A DNA stretch of 64,000 nt, taken from contig OX345636.1 in NCBI GenBank assembly GCA_947044365.1, positions 46,749,037 to 46,813,036 on the forward strand. Reading direction: 5' to 3'. Positions 36,826-51,000 of this stretch are shown here, in pieces. Made by a program: the position numbers and the translations under genes. The notes below the pieces were generated by a model. That model saw only the letters and a program-made list of their open reading frames with translations, did not search any database and had not been told where the DNA came from. Numbering within the stretch: position 1 is the first letter of the stretch; each line of letters starts with the position of its first letter. The stretch comes from Petrosia ficiformis (lineage: Eukaryota; Porifera; Demospongiae; Haplosclerida; Petrosiidae).

Positions 36826-39800
36826 AATGTTCCAAAAAATCTATTTGCTTTTTGGTATTACTTCACTGTCTATTACTATTACTGTTACTTATTACCTCAT
36901 TTTTTTAATTACCTATTACTATTACTGTTACCTTGAATTATGTAATTTTACTATTAGTATACTATTATCTATTACTATTACCCCACCTCTGGTTATTACC
37001 AATTTTGTCTGACACTTGACCCTCTTGATGAATGCTGGTATGGTGGGTTGATCAGTGCTTCCTTTGCAATAAGTTAGGTCCGGCCATATGAGACAACTAA
37101 ATCTACTTGTGATATTGCATGCATGGTTATATAGTTTTGGTAGATAATACGTACTGACATGGAATTTTACCAATATTTTGATTAGTAATTGAGAATGACT
37201 TGAACATCAATAATGAGATCATTGACTGTTGCATGATGGATATTTAGTTACCCCTCACCACCAGCTGTGACAAGGTAGCGTTGGTGCAGTTAATAGTGAT
37301 TTAGAAGTGATTTGTTGATATGTAGTTTAGTAGTCTCAATGTATTGTTCTAGTTTAGGGCATCCTGAGTAATTGTTGAGTACGTTGATTTGGGTATACAT
37401 TTTATTGGTCCCTAGATTTTGGCTGTTGTCGTTAGAGGGAGCAATTTTGGTTGGTTAGTAGTTGCTGTGTAGTATTGTTTGTGAACGTACATTTGTCGTA
37501 GTGATTTAGTGAATACGTTGAAGTGACGTAAGAGTTGTAGTTGTAGTTTGGGTTCGGGAGTTATGTCTGTGGGTGCAAATGAAAGTCCTTTGTCTAATAT
37601 GTTAAGTTCTTCTGTAGTCAAAGTCCTGTTGCTGAGGTTGTGAACTATCAGGTTGGTGGGCGAGTGGGGATATGACCTATGGATAAAAAATGTTCCATTT
37701 TAGTTTTTTTAATAGCTTGAGGTTGTTCTCCTTGCTTTCTCTTTCTGTATTGATGTTTCCGTTGTAGTCTTCTCTGTCATGAAGTTGTGTTCATTTTAGT
37801 TTGTAGTTCAGGTAGTGATGTGATTTTTTATTTCATTGTCTGTAAGGAATGTCTTATATAATCTTGTTATATATTCTGGTGAGTCTGAAAGAGCGCTTAA
37901 GCATTGTTCTGTCTCGTAGATTATCCTTTTTAGTGTTTCTTTATGTCGTTCTAATGTAGTCTTGTTGCTGTTGATGACGTCTTTGAGATGTTTGTAGAAC
38001 AGTTTTTCGTACTGATCGTTAAATTTTGTGGTCAAGCAGGTGTTGTTGGTTTCTAGAGTGTTTTGGTTGGTATTTCTTGGGTATGTTCTTGTTTGTTTGT
38101 ATTTCTTGGTGTTGTCTGATTGTGTGTTCAAGAGAAGTCAGTATGTCAAGATAATGTCAATATTCTAAAGTTTTTTCTTTTATAAAGTTTTCCATGATGT
38201 AAATACCACTGTAGGAAAATTGTAAATAGATTGAGTATTGAACTTGAGGTACATGTAATTATAATAATTATTAGGCGTCATTTTAAGATGAAGTACTTGA
38301 GGCATAGGGGATAAATTCTAAGCTAATATCTAATAAAGAAATAGTTGAGGGGCATAGGAGATACATTCTAAGCTAATATCTAATAAAGAAATAGTTGAGG
38401 GGCATAGGAGATAAATTCTAAGCTAATATCTAATAAAGAAATAGTTGAGGCATAGGAGATAAAATCTAAGCTAATATCTAATAAAGAAAGAAACAAACAA
38501 AGAAATAAAGAAATGTCAGATGGTAGCACTGCTCACAGGCCTCTGTTACCCAGCACAAGGGATTAGAGCCTGAACATGGGATTAGATGTTTGTGAGTTTC
38601 AGGCAGAACACTGGCCTCTTACTAGTAATGCCTCTATGTGTGACCTAGCCGTAGCCCGCTCACAGTTTGGGTCTCCTAGCCAAGGACTGCACCGTAGTGA
38701 CAGTATGTGTTTAGAAAAAAGAAACAGTGTTTGTCAGATCCTCAGGCCTTCAACTGAATGAACAGGCCGCCCTACGGGGACTGACTCCCAACTGAATGAC
38801 AGACCTCTCTCTGATCAGGAGGTAACTTCTCCCCTGAAGCTTCAGTGGTACGAATATCTGACATTCACTCCATTTTATTAAAACAAGCTAGAGACATGCT
38901 ATACATGTACGTAATTAATGATAAATTAGTTTTTTATAAATTGAGCGCTTGGTAGCTATATAGTTTTATACTTCGATTCTTAATTCTGGTCATCAAGGGA
39001 GTTCCCAATCCGGTCATCACTAGGTCAACAGGTTTCGGTTCCTTTAATCTCCCAACCTGTTGTTAGCTACGGAAAGGGCGGAACCACTCCTAAGCAGGAG
39101 TCCAGAGCGGTGGAACACGGGTCAACATGTAGGGTAATGCTTATTTCTACCACGTGTTTTTTATTTTATTTATTTATTTATTTATTTCATTTATTTTTTG
39201 TTTTTATTTATATTGAATATTCATATATACATGTATGTCTGGTGTATATTAACATTGAATAAGTCCAGCAATACATTATAGATATATATCAAGTATACAT
39301 TATAGATATTTTTAAACAATTTGTATTTAACAATATTTAGCGATATATTATTGGGATGCAAGTAGATACACATACCTGAAAAATCTTCTTGACAGATACC
39401 ATGTAACATGTGCCAAGTTATAAGGTCAGCATGGGACATTAAAGGCTAGGCATGTGGTTTAACAGTCTAATTTGGGAATTCAGCTTAAGTGTTTGTTATT
39501 CATGTAGATACATCATAGTGTTACTTATATATACTTTAAAGTGTGTGTCATATAATAATTAAGGCCACATCATAGTATCAATTGTGTATAATTTAAAGTA
39601 TTTTTTATTATAGTAGTTATTTATTTATTTATTATATAATATTATAGTAATTTTTATTGATTCATTGATCTGGTTATAGCTTTTTTTAGAGAGTGTGTGT
39701 GTGTGTGTGTTTAGAAAAAAAGATAGACAGTGTTTGCCAGATCCTCAGGCCATCAACTGAACGAACAGGCGGCCGTACGGGGATGGACTCCCAACCGAAT

Positions 39801-41934
39801 GACAGACCTCTCTCTGTCAGGAGGTAACTTCTCCTCTGAAGCTTCAGTGGTACGGGTATCTGACATTTACTTCATTTCATTGATATCCTATAAAGTAAGC
39901 TTTAAAAACTAGACAGGCATAGTAGGTCTCTCTTCAGCTCTTGTGCTTTTGTTTTCTATTTTTATGTTTTATCCAACTCATCTGGATGGTCTGTTGTTAT
40001 TATTTTAGCATGCAGGCTTACAGAGTCTATATGCTTTGTTGATTACAGTAAAATGTGGTACATATTAGCAATTAGCTACTTAACATACAGCAGTGTAGTA
40101 TTAACAATCTTAACCTTTAACACATTCACATATGCTTTGATGCTTTAGTGTTACTAGACTCTTGACAGGGATAGTCTGGCCTTGGGAACCAGAACTGGGG
40201 GTTAAAGACATCTTTGGTGGGATCCCAACCCTCCCCTCTCTATCCATATCTGAAAATGCTCATAGAGTCCTGTTTACCAATGCATCAGTAAATACATGTA
40301 ACAATAACTTACTTACAAAATCTTGAAGTTAAATAATGGCCCATCCTTACTGGATTATAAAAGATCCTACTCCCTGAAAACATGTGCTTATACACATGTG
40401 CTCTCCTAATTAACCTTAGGTGGGCGTTTTTAATTAATAATTAAAAATTAAAATTGTTGCAAGGCTATTACTATTACAGATGCTGCTGTTGTGTGTGTGT
40501 TTAGAAAAAATGAGACAGCTAGGTTTGCCAGATCCTCAGGCCATCAACTGAAAGAACAGGCGGCCGTACGGGGACTGACCCAACTGAATGACAGTCCTCT
40601 CTCTGTCAGGAGGTAACTTCTCCTCTGAAGCTTCAGTGGTACGAGTATCCGACATTTACTCCATTTCATTGATATCTTATAAAACTAAAGTGCTAAGCTT
40701 AAAGAACTAGACAGGCATAATAGTCTCTCTTCAGCTCTAGTGCTTCTGTTTTATATTTTCATGTTTTATCCAACTCATCTGGGTTATTATTTTAGCATGC
40801 AGGCTTAAAGAGTCTATATATATGCTTTGTTGATTATAGTAAAATGTGGTATAGATGCTTAACATAAAGCAGTGTCATAAATAGTCTTAACCTTTAACAC
40901 ATTCACATATGCTTTGATGCTTTGGTGTTACTAGACTCTTGACAGAGATAGTCTGGCCTTGGGAACCAGAAGTGGGGGTTAAAGACATCTTTGGTGGGAT
41001 CCCAACCCTCCCCTCTCTATCCGTATCTGAAAATGCTTATAGAGTCCTGTTCACCAATGCACCAGTAAATACATGTAATAATAACTTACTTACAAAACCT
41101 TGAAGCTAAATAATGGCCCATTCCTACTGGATTACAAAAGATCCTACTCCCTTGAAAACTTTACCTACCATGTGCTTATACACGTGCTCTCCTAATTAAT
41201 CTTAGGTGGGCATTTTAAATTAATAATTAAAATTATTGCAAGGCTATTACTATTACAGATGCTGTTGTGTTTGTGTTTGATATAAGATCAATGTGTGGTT
41301 GGATGCACCAGAGGTGGCTTAGTACACTTGGGTTGATACCAACCGAAAACAAAGAGTGCTGTCTATTGCTCACAACACGGAAGCTGACTTTTCCCCACAG
41401 AGAAGTATATTTCTCTCCCGAGGCTAGCATGAGTATTGGGCTTCTTAAGTTTAAGGCTTTTTTCCAACAGCTTTAGGGGCTGTGGGACAACCTTCAGTAC
41501 TGTCACATAGGCAGGTTTATTTGTGTTTGTAAATATTTTCACAAAAAGTATTTAACAATCTTAACTTTTAACATATTCACATAGGCTTTGATGCTTTGGT
41601 GTTACTAGACTCTTGACAGGGATAGTCTGGCCTTGGGAACCAGAAGTGGGGGTTAAAGACACCTTGGTGGGATCCCAACCCTCCCCTCTATATCCGTATC
41701 TGGAGATGCTTATAGAGCCCTGTTCACCAATGCACCAGTAAATACATGAAATAATAACTTACTTACAAAACCCTGAAGTCAAATAACAGCCCAATCTTAC
41801 TGGATTAAAAAAGATCCTACTCCCTTGAAAACTTTACCTACCATATTTATGCACATGTGCTCTCCTAATTAACCTTAGGTGGGCGTTTCCAATTAATAAT
41901 TAAAATCATTGCAAGGCTATTACTATTACAGATG

Positions 41935-42027
<93 letters not shown>

Positions 42028-45000
42028 TTAGAAATAAATTTGAAAATTTTGGTTGGCAGGGGACTTGTCCATCCTTACAGAGAACAGAGCAGACATACCT
42101 TGTGTAACTTGCAGCTTAATGTTGTGAAAATGAATGTTGCCCAACGTATGTTTTTTAAGCAATATTTTTATCTTGTGTAGTTATGCACCTTCTGACTGCA
42201 TAGGCAGGCTTATATGTGTGTGTTTGATATAAGATCAATGTGTGGTTGGATGCACCAGAGGTGGCTTAATACACTTGGGTTGATACCAACCAAAAACAAA
42301 GAGTGCTGTCTATTGTTCACAACACAGAAGCTGACTTTTCCCCACAGAGAAGTATATTTCTCTCCCAAGGCTAGTATGAGTATTGGGCTTCTTAAGTTTA
42401 AGGCTTTTTTTCACAGCTTTAGGGCTGTGGGACAACAGTACTGTCACATGGGCAGGTTTATTTGTGTTTGTATATATTTCCATAATTAGTATTTAACAGT
42501 CTTAGCTTTTAACATATTCCCATATGCTTTGATGCTTTGGTGTTATTGGACTCCTGACAGAGATAGTCTGGTCTTGGGAACCAGAAGTGGGAGTTAAAGA
42601 CATCTTTGGTGGGATCCCAACCCTCCCTTCTCTATCCGTATCTGGAAATGCTTATAGAGTCCTGTTTACCAATGCACCAGTAAATACGTGTAATAATAAC
42701 TTACTTACAAAACCCTGAAGTCAAACAATGGCCCATTCCTACTGGATTACAAAAGATCCTACTCCCTTGAAAACTTTACCTACCATATGCTTATACACAT
42801 GTGCTCTCCTAATTAATCTTAGGTGGGCGTTTTTAATTAATAATTAAAATTATTGCAAGGCTATTACTATTACAGATGCTGTTATGTGTGTGTGTGTGTG
42901 TGTTTAGAAAAAATGAGACAGCTAGGTTTGCCAGATCCTCAGGCCCTCAGGCCATCAACTGAACGAACAGGCGGCTGTACGGGGACTGACCTGAATGACA
43001 GACCTCTCTCTGTCAGGAGGTAACTTCTCCTCTGAAGCTTCAGTGGTACGAGTATCTGACACTTACTTCATTTCATTGATATCTTATAAAGCTACATGCT
43101 AAGCTTGAAGAACTAGACAGGCATAATAGGTCTTTCTTCCGCACTAGTGCTTCTGTTTTCTTTTTTTATGTTTTATCCAACTCATCTGGATGGTCTGTTG
43201 TTATTATTTTAGCATGCAGGCTTAGAGAGTCTATATGCTTTGTTGATTATAGTAAAATGTGGTATAGATGCTTAACATAAAGCAGTGTCATAAATACATG
43301 TAGTATTAACAATCTTAACCTTTAACACATTCACATATGCTTTGATGCTTTGGTGTTACTAGACTCTTGACAGGGATAGTCTGGCCTTGGGAACCAGAAG
43401 TGGGGGTTAAAGACATCTTTGGTGGGATCCCAACCCTCCCCTCTCTATCCGTATCTTGAAATGCTTATACATTCTTGTTCACCAATGCACCAGTAAATGC
43501 ATATAATAATAACTTACTTACAAAACCCTGAAGTCAAACAATGGCCCATTCCTACTGGATTACAAAAGATCCTACTCCCTTGAAAACTTACCTACCATGT
43601 GCTTATACACATGTGCACTCTCCTAATTAATCTTAGGTGGGCGTTTTTAATTATTAATTAAAATTATTGCAAGGCTATTACTATTACAGATGCTGTTGTG
43701 TGTGTGTGTGTGTGTGTGTGTTGGTGTGTATTTACGTGTTGGGTGGAAAGGGCAAGCTAGCTGAACCACTGAGGCAGGTAGTGCACAATTCCAACACCAA
43801 CAGTGTAAAGTTTCTGTCCTGTCACAGAAACGAAGACGGTGATTCTCCTCTGAGCTTTAGTCAGACGACCCAGTATTTCACTCATGGTTCAGATCTTTCC
43901 TATATTTGGGACTTTATTGGTCAAAAGCATGCAGTGTCACCAACAGTATTTAACAATCTCAACTTTTAACATATTCACATATGCTTTGATACTTTGGTGT
44001 TATTGGACTCCTGACAGGGATAGTCTGGCCTTGGGAACCAGAAATGGGTGTTAAAGACATCTTTGGTGGGATCCCAACCCTCCCCTCTCTATCCATATCT
44101 GGAAATGCTCAGAGTCCTCTTTACCAATGCATCAGTAAATACATGTAATAATCACTTACTTTCAAAATCTTGAAGTTAAATAGTGGCCCATTCCCATTGG
44201 ATTACAAAAGATCTAATTCCCTTGAAAATCATGTGCTTTTACACATGTGGTCTATTAATTAACCTTAGGTGGGCGTTTGTTTAAAATTACTGTAAGACCA
44301 CTATATATACAGATGCTGTGTGTGTGTGTCTGTGTGTGTGTATGTGTGTGTGGGTGTGTGTCTGTGTGTGTGTGTATTGGATAATAAGAGAATGTGCCGA
44401 CAAACAGAGGCAGCATTAATGTGCTTGCTGTCAACGGTTTCAATTGCCTGTATTCTGACAGACAGACAGCTGACCACTCTATAGCTGCTTGCACACGTTG
44501 ATAGACCGAATACTTTCCTCCATAGACTTTATGTTTCTGTTGTTCAATGAAACTTTATTGGTGAAATTATTAAAGCAGTGTCATACATGTAAATTGTATT
44601 TAACAATCTTAACTGTTAACATATCCATATGCTTTGATGCTTTGATGTTACTAGACTCTTGACAGGGATAGTCTGGCCTTGGGAACCAGAAGTGGGGGTT
44701 AAAGACATCTTGGTGGGATCCCAACCCTCCCCTCTCTATCCGTATCTGGAAATGCTCAGAGTCCTGCTTACCAATGCATCAGTAAATACATGTAATAATC
44801 ACTTACTTTCAAAATCTTGAAGTTAAATAATGGCCCATTCTTATTAGATTACAAAAGATCTAATTCCCTTGAAAATCATGTGCTTTTACACATGTGGTCT
44901 ATTAATTAACCTTAGGTGGGCGTTTGTTAATTATTAATTAAAATTATTGCAAGACCACTATATATATACAGATGCTGTGTGTGTGTGTTTAGAAAAAAGA

Positions 45001-48000
45001 GACAGTGTTTGTCAGATCCTCAGGCCTTCAACTGAACGAACAGGCCGCCCTCGGGGACTGACTCCCAACTGAATGACAGACCTCTCTCTGTCAGGAGGTA
45101 ACTTCTCCTCTGAAGCTTCAGTGGTACGAGTATCTGACACTTACTTCACCTCATTCATATCTTATAAAGCTAAAATGCTAAGCTTAACAAACTAGACAGG
45201 CATACTATGTCTCTCTTCAGCTCTAGTGCTTTTGTTTTTTATTTCCATGTTTTATTTGATGGTCTGTGGTTATTCTTTTAGCATATGGGCCTACAGAGTC
45301 TGTATACTTTTGTGATTATAGTAGAATATGGTATAGATTTAGCACTTAGCTACTTAATAAAAAGCAGTGTCATAAATAGTATTTAACAATCTTAACTTTT
45401 AACATATTCACACATGCTTTGATGCTTTGGTGTTACTAGACTCTTGACAGGGATAGTCTGGCCTTGGGAACCAGAAGTGGGGGTTAAAGACATCTTGGTG
45501 GGATCCCAACCCTCCCCTCTCTATCCGTATCTGGAAATGCTTATAGAGTCCTGTTCACCAATGCACCAGTAAATACATGTAATAATAACTTACTCACAAT
45601 ACCCTGAAGTCAAACAATGGCCTATTCCTACTGGATTACAAAAGATCCTACTCCCTTGAAAACTTTACCTACCATGTGCTTATACACATGTGCTCTCCTA
45701 ATTAATCTTAGGTGGGCGTTTCTAATTAATAATTAAAATTACTGCAAGGCTATTACTATTATAGATGCTACTTTCTATCTATATTCCTATATCTCAATAT
45801 TTGGAATGAAAATATCTATAGATTGAAATTATAAAAGATGTTATTATTTAATTAGTAAATTGCTCTCAGAACAACGAATGCAAGGTAAAAGCCACTAGAC
45901 ATTTATAAAGCAGAAGGTAACTCGTGAGTCTACAGTTTACATAATATCACTAACCATTTTGTTCGCTTATTTGTTGTCTTGAACGAACTTTCAAGTTTCG
46001 TCATTCATAAACGTTTCCCAGCCCACAAACTGCTCTCCAATTTATTCATTACATTGCATGTTAACTATGACCTTTATATAAACATACATGTACACATGTA
46101 CGTTCCAAAAATTCTGCAGCCAATGCTTCTGCACTCCAGTTCTTTCGTTATTAGTAGCAGATCTAGGTGGGTTTCTGAGGATTCTGTAAACTTCAGCAAA
46201 TTAATATATATTTATGTGCTAGTTAATAATAACTTACTTTTATGATGTAACGCCTAAAGTGCAGTTAACCTAGTTGATAGTGTGAATTAGAATAAAATGA
46301 GCTAGTTGATATAGTAATTGAATGTTAACGATTAAAACGATCAATCACTTCATGAATAATAAGTAATAATAAAAAATATTTCCTTCCTGCCTTTGGAGTG
46401 CCCATTTGCTGACTGTCCATACATAATAATGATAATCAAACTACATGTACTTTTTGTTGTCTTGATTCTCTCATGATTACAAACTTATCTGCCTCTTGTT
46501 TAAGTTTCTTTTCCATATAATTAATGTGTGTATAACTATTATTATTATAACCAAACTTTTGAAATTATTATTCTATTATTCATAATAGCTTACAATTCAT
46601 TTTACACTGCTAGTTGGGTGACAGAAGAAACTTGTGACCTTGGTGACACTGTTGGTTAGTGTACAAGAAATGAAATATTATATTATAAACTACTATACTT
46701 AATTACTACAACATGAAAGAAACTTGTGAACTTATTATTACTGACACAGTTGATTAGTGTGTAGAAAAGATTAAATAAATATAATTATGCATTCTGTTGT
46801 GTTATTAAGGCTTACTACACATCTCTACTTAATTACTATGACATGGTAATAAGTATCTACGACATTATCTACAATATAATTATGTGTCTACATGAGTATA
46901 TAAATTATTCTTATACATTTTTGTGACTATGAATACACAAATAGGAATTTTACTTCGAAAGATTATTAAGAAACATTTTGTCTTGTAATTAAAGATGTAG
47001 ATGTATAATAATAATAATAATTATCAATAGTTTAAATTAGTTGAAGTTTAATACAATCCACGTTTTGTTTCAGCAGAGCTATAATGGCATTTACCGTAAC
47101 CATTAGAATTACATGTACATTGGAATGACAGGAGACATGGAAAAAATCAATAAGCATAATAATTATAGCCTGAACTTCTCACTAGTAGATCAAATTTCTA
47201 GCTTTCAGCGTTTTGTGGACCTGCTTTCACTGTCACTGGAACTGGAGGCATCAATGAGCTTATAGAGAGCACAGTTTATGCATGTGTAGACAATTACGAT
47301 AGCCAGATGGCAATACAAAACTTGTGACAACTGAATTAATTGAAATTCTTACTATTTCAATTCACCAATTAATAATAGTTTGATGAAAGTAATAAATTAC
47401 ACTTTGAAATGTTCTTTCTTATGTGTAGTTAATAGAATATTATACAATATACAAACGTAAACTAAAAAAAGAGTAAAAATCAGTCAATCAATTTAATTAC
47501 ACAGGATAATTATGATACATTATAATTATCTACAGCTTAATTATCGGGTCATGAATAATTAAATATGTAATAATTAATTACAGTTTATAATTATTTAGAA
47601 TATGTGGAAAATGTTTATATAGGACCAAATAGTGTTGGAGCAATACGCCTGCTGAATAGTGGTAGCACATCACTGTATAACACAGCTGGTCGTGTTCAAG
47701 TATGGTATGGTGGACAGTGGGGTAACATATGTCGTAGGAATACATACTTTGGATATCGTGAAGCGAATGTAATATGTCATCAACTTGGTTGGAGTGGTTC
47801 TTCATCATACAGTACCGGACAGTATGATAGGTTAGCTGTATAGAATAACTTATCATTTGTACTAATGTAGAGATTGACCTGATGTATTAAGTAAATATTG
47901 TGATTATGTATCCTTAAGCCATAGAGGACTGATGTCACAAATCTGAACCCCTATGCACTTTGGAGTGTGTTTCTAGCATTGCAAAGCACTCAAATGTTCG

Positions 48001-51000
48001 TAATTGGTTTCAGTGATAAGCCCATGAAAATGATGGCTGGTTTTCGACCATACTTTGGCCTAAATATAGAGTTTGGGAGATGTCCAGCTGCTGATATGGG
48101 TTGGAAGGTGGCACAGCCCCTCACCACCCACACAATATATCAGTGACCCTGGCCAAGCAATCTGGTGGGTAGTTGAAACATTTCTCTTACTGTAAAACCC
48201 AATATAGTGGTTGTAGCTGGTGCCAACTTGCAGTGGGGTCGATTTGTTTCCCCCAGTTGCTATCCAAAGAGGGAGAACACTGCACTGGAACTTTCAACCA
48301 CCAGTAAGCTAGTCGCTAGAAGTAGTACTTCACATCGGAAAGGTGCCAGTGACCAAAATATGTGTGGCGGAGCCCACAGTGTTGGAAATGGGAAGAATAG
48401 AAAAACATGTTCAGTCCACATACGTACCCACAGTGACATTGTAGACTTGGTTGCCATTGTTTTTTCTCCTAATGTATGAAAGCTAATTTATGTATTATAT
48501 ACATGTTATATTAGCAATAATAATTTGTTTGCAGTATTGTCATATTCTACATAAGATTAATTGCCACATAAGTAATTGTGATATGACGAAATTCTAATGG
48601 ACTTGTTGGCCAACCCTATGCTAGTGGTGTAATTGTTAACATTAACTAAAACTCTTTTTGTATAAGTTAAATATAATTAATTGTTAAACCCAACGCTATA
48701 ATTAAATGTGTCTTTAATGATTGCTGTTAAAATTTGGTTGACTATGTATATTTATTACCAGTATAAAGGTACATGACTATATTACTTTGATAACCCTTAA
48801 AGGACTGAGCTTGTTTTACAAAATTCTTCCCATTTCCAACACTGGTGACTCTATTGCCCATATTTTGGCCACCGTTCACTTTCTCTACCCTAAACTTGGT
48901 TCTTTTTCCAACATGGAGTACTACTTTCACCAACTTGCTGACGGGATTAAATCAAATGCAGTGCTCTCCCTCTTTTGACTAGAACAGGGGCAAAAAAAAT
49001 CACCCCCAATGCATGTTGGCACCAGCTACACCCAAGACTTCTGGTTTTACAGCAAGGAAAATGGCTCTAGTACCCCCCAGAGCGCGTGGGCGGGGTCATT
49101 GAAACCACTAACTGCGGGGGCGGTGAGGGGACACCCCCTTTAAAATTCCCGCCATACTCAATATTTAGGCCAAAGGGTGGCCGAAAAACCATCAACCATC
49201 ACCGATTACAAGCATTTGGAGTGCTTTATAATGCTAGGAACACATTCCAAACCACGTAGGGGTCAAATGTCACATATATGTGACATCAGTCCTCTAAGGG
49301 TTAAATTAATAATGATTACTATGCATGCATGCTTCATAATTAAAAATCTTTTCCTTGGGATATAAATAATTTCAATTTGTTCATTTGAATAGTATATTAA
49401 TTTTTTCTTTTAATCCAGTTATGGCAATGATGGATTACCAGCAGTTATAGATGATTTGTCCTGTTTATACAGCACTTACTTGACCATATTTCAATGTAGT
49501 TATAGTACAAGTGTTAGTAGCTTATGTCCAAGTGACAATGATGTTTCTGTTACCTGCTGTAAGTTTGTAACACAGTAAACTGAAACATACTAGCTATAAA
49601 CAAAACACTAAATAAACATCAAATCTCATGAATATCATTATGTGGTTAATTAGGGTCTTCCCAGTATTCATACAATGTATACGAAAAAATATGATACTAT
49701 GGAGTATACAGATCTGTAGTTTATTGTGAAACAGATTATTTCATGAAGGGTATAGAATAATGTATAATGCGGCTTAGACACTTTGAGTCAATGAATTACT
49801 CCATGATTAATGGTGAAAATGACCACATAAAAAATCATAATTTTGATTGACTAACACAATACCTTTACAATTTTATAACAATACTATTCAACTATTTTGA
49901 GGATATCATGTGCTACATATTTTGATACTGATTTTATGTAATACTTGTATTGATTGACTTTCTCTATAGATACCACACGTATATGGAACAGCCCTTATGT
50001 TGGGCAAATTAGACTCTCTAGAGGGACGTATTCTAACCAGGGACTTCTTGAAGTATATTGCAATGATGAGTGGGGGACTGTATGTGATAATTCATTTGAC
50101 AGTACTGATGCTAGTGTTGTATGCAGACAGCTTGGTTATAGTTCTTCCTATGATTATGATCATTTGTTTATGTAAGTGAATAAAATTAAACCGGATGTAT
50201 GTGTGTACTAGGCTTGTTGTAATTAGCTTTTCTTATCAATAATAATTGGAACTCCAAGGTCATGTGCAGTTTGTATATTTTGTAATTAAAGTAGATTATA
50301 ATTTCGTATAATAAGTTACAAACATACAACTAGATGCTCTGAGAACATGTTATACCCCATGCAATTTATATTGTGAACATGTGTTAATTATATGAAGCAT
50401 GACTCACCAAAAAATGGTGGACTTTTCTAAACTGATAATAAGAAAACTGAATAGACACTGTGAACTGCATTAGCCTCTGCAAGATGTCCATCCGTCTATT
50501 TCTAGCTAACTACAAACTACTACAAAGTACTTTTATGAATTGTTTTTGCATAATACATGGAAAGACAGACAGACAAACAGAACTAATCACTTAGCTACAC
50601 AACATAATTATTAGGGTTACTAATTAATTAGAATTATAAGTACAACTAGCCTGGTATAGGCAATTTTTTTTAATGAATATGACTCAATTTCTAATTACTT
50701 TTTCAGTACTGGTAATTTTTCCCAGCCAATCTGGTTAGATAACGTTCAGTGTTATAGTTCCTCAACATCCTGTCTTGCTTACTGTGAAATTTGTCCTTCT
50801 TCTGAGTACGCCATTTGTGGCCATTCTGAAGATATAACAGTTGAATGTTGTGAGTTATAAATACATATTTTTACAAATTGAATTGAAATTCAACAGATTA
50901 ATTATTTCTTTTAAAATAAAGTAATATCATTAGACTCATTACAGTTACCTTTTCATTTATAGCAATCAGCACATTCGGTTCAGTTAGTACAAGAGTGTCA

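Noticed and set aside
41932..42180. Frame starting with a long Cys-Val repeat
   Set aside because: It is simply the GT microsatellite read as codons.
41267..42489. Beta-cassette frames as a possible new protein domain
   Set aside because: Differences between the two copies follow CpG decay and mostly change the residue; no start context, splice phase or homologue supports coding.
38520..45780. CRISPR-like interpretation of core plus variable cassette
   Set aside because: The genes here are intron-split and animal-like, the repeats are ~385 bp and the variable parts hundreds of bases; the size and context do not fit a CRISPR array.
46711..46755. Second linker-like segment after the gene 2 linker exon
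   Set aside because: It resembles the 46589-46654 exon (gaaacttgtgaac) but the donor has become attagt and the frame is not supported; treated as a decayed duplicate.
47190..47335. Frame FCGPAFTVTGTGGINELIE after an acceptor-like tttcag
   Set aside because: No donor in the right phase, no paralogous counterpart in gene 1 and no recognised domain.
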